A stretch of 6,496 nucleotides of DNA. Source: Ahrensia sp. (GTDB lineage Bacteria; Pseudomonadota; Alphaproteobacteria; Rhizobiales; Rhizobiaceae). Each line of letters starts with the position of its first letter. The stretch's first letter is position 1. The position numbers and the translations under genes were made by a program. The stretch is from NCBI GenBank assembly GCA_024639025.1, contig JAHEJF010000101.1, positions 1 through 6,496 on the forward strand. Reading direction: 5' to 3'. The notes beneath the pieces were generated by a model. The model did not search any database and was not told where the DNA came from. It worked only from the letters and a program-made list of their open reading frames with translations. Shown here piece after piece: positions 6,191 to 6,496 of this stretch.

Positions 6191-6496
6191 TCAGCTTTCG
6201 GTTACATCGATCAGCCGATTGATATCGGGTATGCGAATATGTCGGTTGTTCTGAATATCGATGATGCCGGCTTTGCGGAGCTTGGTCATCTGGCGGCTGA
6301 CTGTCTCAATCGTCAGGCCCAAATAGTCAGCAATATCAGATCGTTTAAGAGCCAGTTCAAACTCGATTGGCCCTTTATGATTTTCCAACTCGGGGTCAAT
6401 ATGCGTGGCCAAGAGATGCAGGAAAGTCGCCACCTTTTCTGATGCCGTTTTTCGGCCCAGCGTTAGCATCATCTCTCGGGATTCATCGAGTTCGCG
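6191..6496 (-). CDS. Crp/Fnr-family transcription regulator, FnrN/FixK-like (C-terminal part, 5' end cut by window edge)
   Basis: Only the last 101 codons and the TGA stop are inside the window; the frame stays open through the right edge at RELDESREMM. The visible part holds the end of the dimerisation helix, the conserved LGRKTASEKVATFLHLLA stretch, and the C-terminal winged helix-turn-helix. The recognition helix is TIETVSRQMTKLRKAGII (fragment residues 62-79). E64, S67 and R68 correspond to the E-x-x-S-R triad with which FNR reads TTGAT half-sites, so this protein is expected to bind boxes like those at 429 and 4151. Whether it senses O2 through an N-terminal 4Fe-4S cluster (Fnr/FnrN/FnrL) or lacks one (FixK) cannot be told, because the N-terminus is absent. 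It converges on hemN with 120 bp between the stop codons. Confidence 0.92.
   Translation of the reverse strand, partial: RELDESREMMLTLGRKTASEKVATFLHLLATHIDPELENHKGPIEFELALKRSDIADYLGLTIETVSRQMTKLRKAGIIDIQNNRHIRIPDINRLIDVTES

Noticed and set aside
6217..6228. TTGATATC inside the regulator gene, resembling an FNR half-site
   Set aside because: It is within coding sequence, has no right half-site, and no promoter context.
1..6496. CRISPR arrays, tRNA/rRNA genes, insertion sequences
   Set aside because: I looked for regularly spaced short repeats, tRNA-like cloverleaf ends and transposase reading frames and saw none; nearly all of the window is filled by the genes listed.

Overview
The window looks like chromosomal DNA of an alphaproteobacterium of moderate GC content, most likely a member of the Hyphomicrobiales (Rhizobiales) or a close relative. 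The basis is the ccoNOQP gene order with a separate ccoG promoter, alphaproteobacterial CcoN/CcoP protein sequences, FNR/FixK-type operators of the TTGAT-N4-ATCAA class, and an FnrN/FixK-like regulator beside hemN. Genus cannot be fixed from the sequence alone.

Layout. Minus strand, from right to left: ccoN (4060-2423), ccoO (2410-1664), ccoQ (1654-1499) and ccoP (1495-623). These form a tightly packed cbb3-type cytochrome c oxidase operon that ends in a strong intrinsic terminator (558-593). After a 245-bp gap holding one copy of an 89-bp repeat and an FNR/FixK box (429-442), the N-terminal 125 codons of ccoG follow, running off the left edge. Plus strand, divergent from ccoN: a hemerythrin-like gene (4245-4715) overlaps by one base with hemN (4715-6070), the oxygen-independent coproporphyrinogen III dehydrogenase. 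A second copy of the repeat (6078-6166) follows hemN. The C-terminal 101 residues of a Crp/Fnr-family regulator (6496-6191, minus strand) then converge on hemN and run off the right edge.

How the parts fit. A perfect FNR/FixK operator, TTGATCTGAATCAA (4151-4164), lies in the divergent promoter region between ccoN and the hemerythrin-like gene. A near-consensus one (TTGATCTGGGTCAA) precedes ccoG. The regulator at the right edge keeps the E-x-x-S-R recognition-helix residues that read this operator class. The inferred unit is a microaerobic respiration module. Low oxygen would switch on a high-affinity oxidase, its maturation protein CcoG, the oxygen-independent step of haem synthesis that the haem-rich oxidase needs, and a diiron protein of unknown role that may bind O2 or NO or handle iron.

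The least expected features are two. The first is the hemerythrin-like gene coupled to hemN. The second is the pair of 89-bp direct repeats bracketing ccoPQON-hemerythrin-hemN: their 64-bp bodies are about 81% identical with no gaps, and both end in the same perfect 10-bp-stem hairpin, but the hairpin (read through its 5-nt loop) is in opposite orientation in the two copies.
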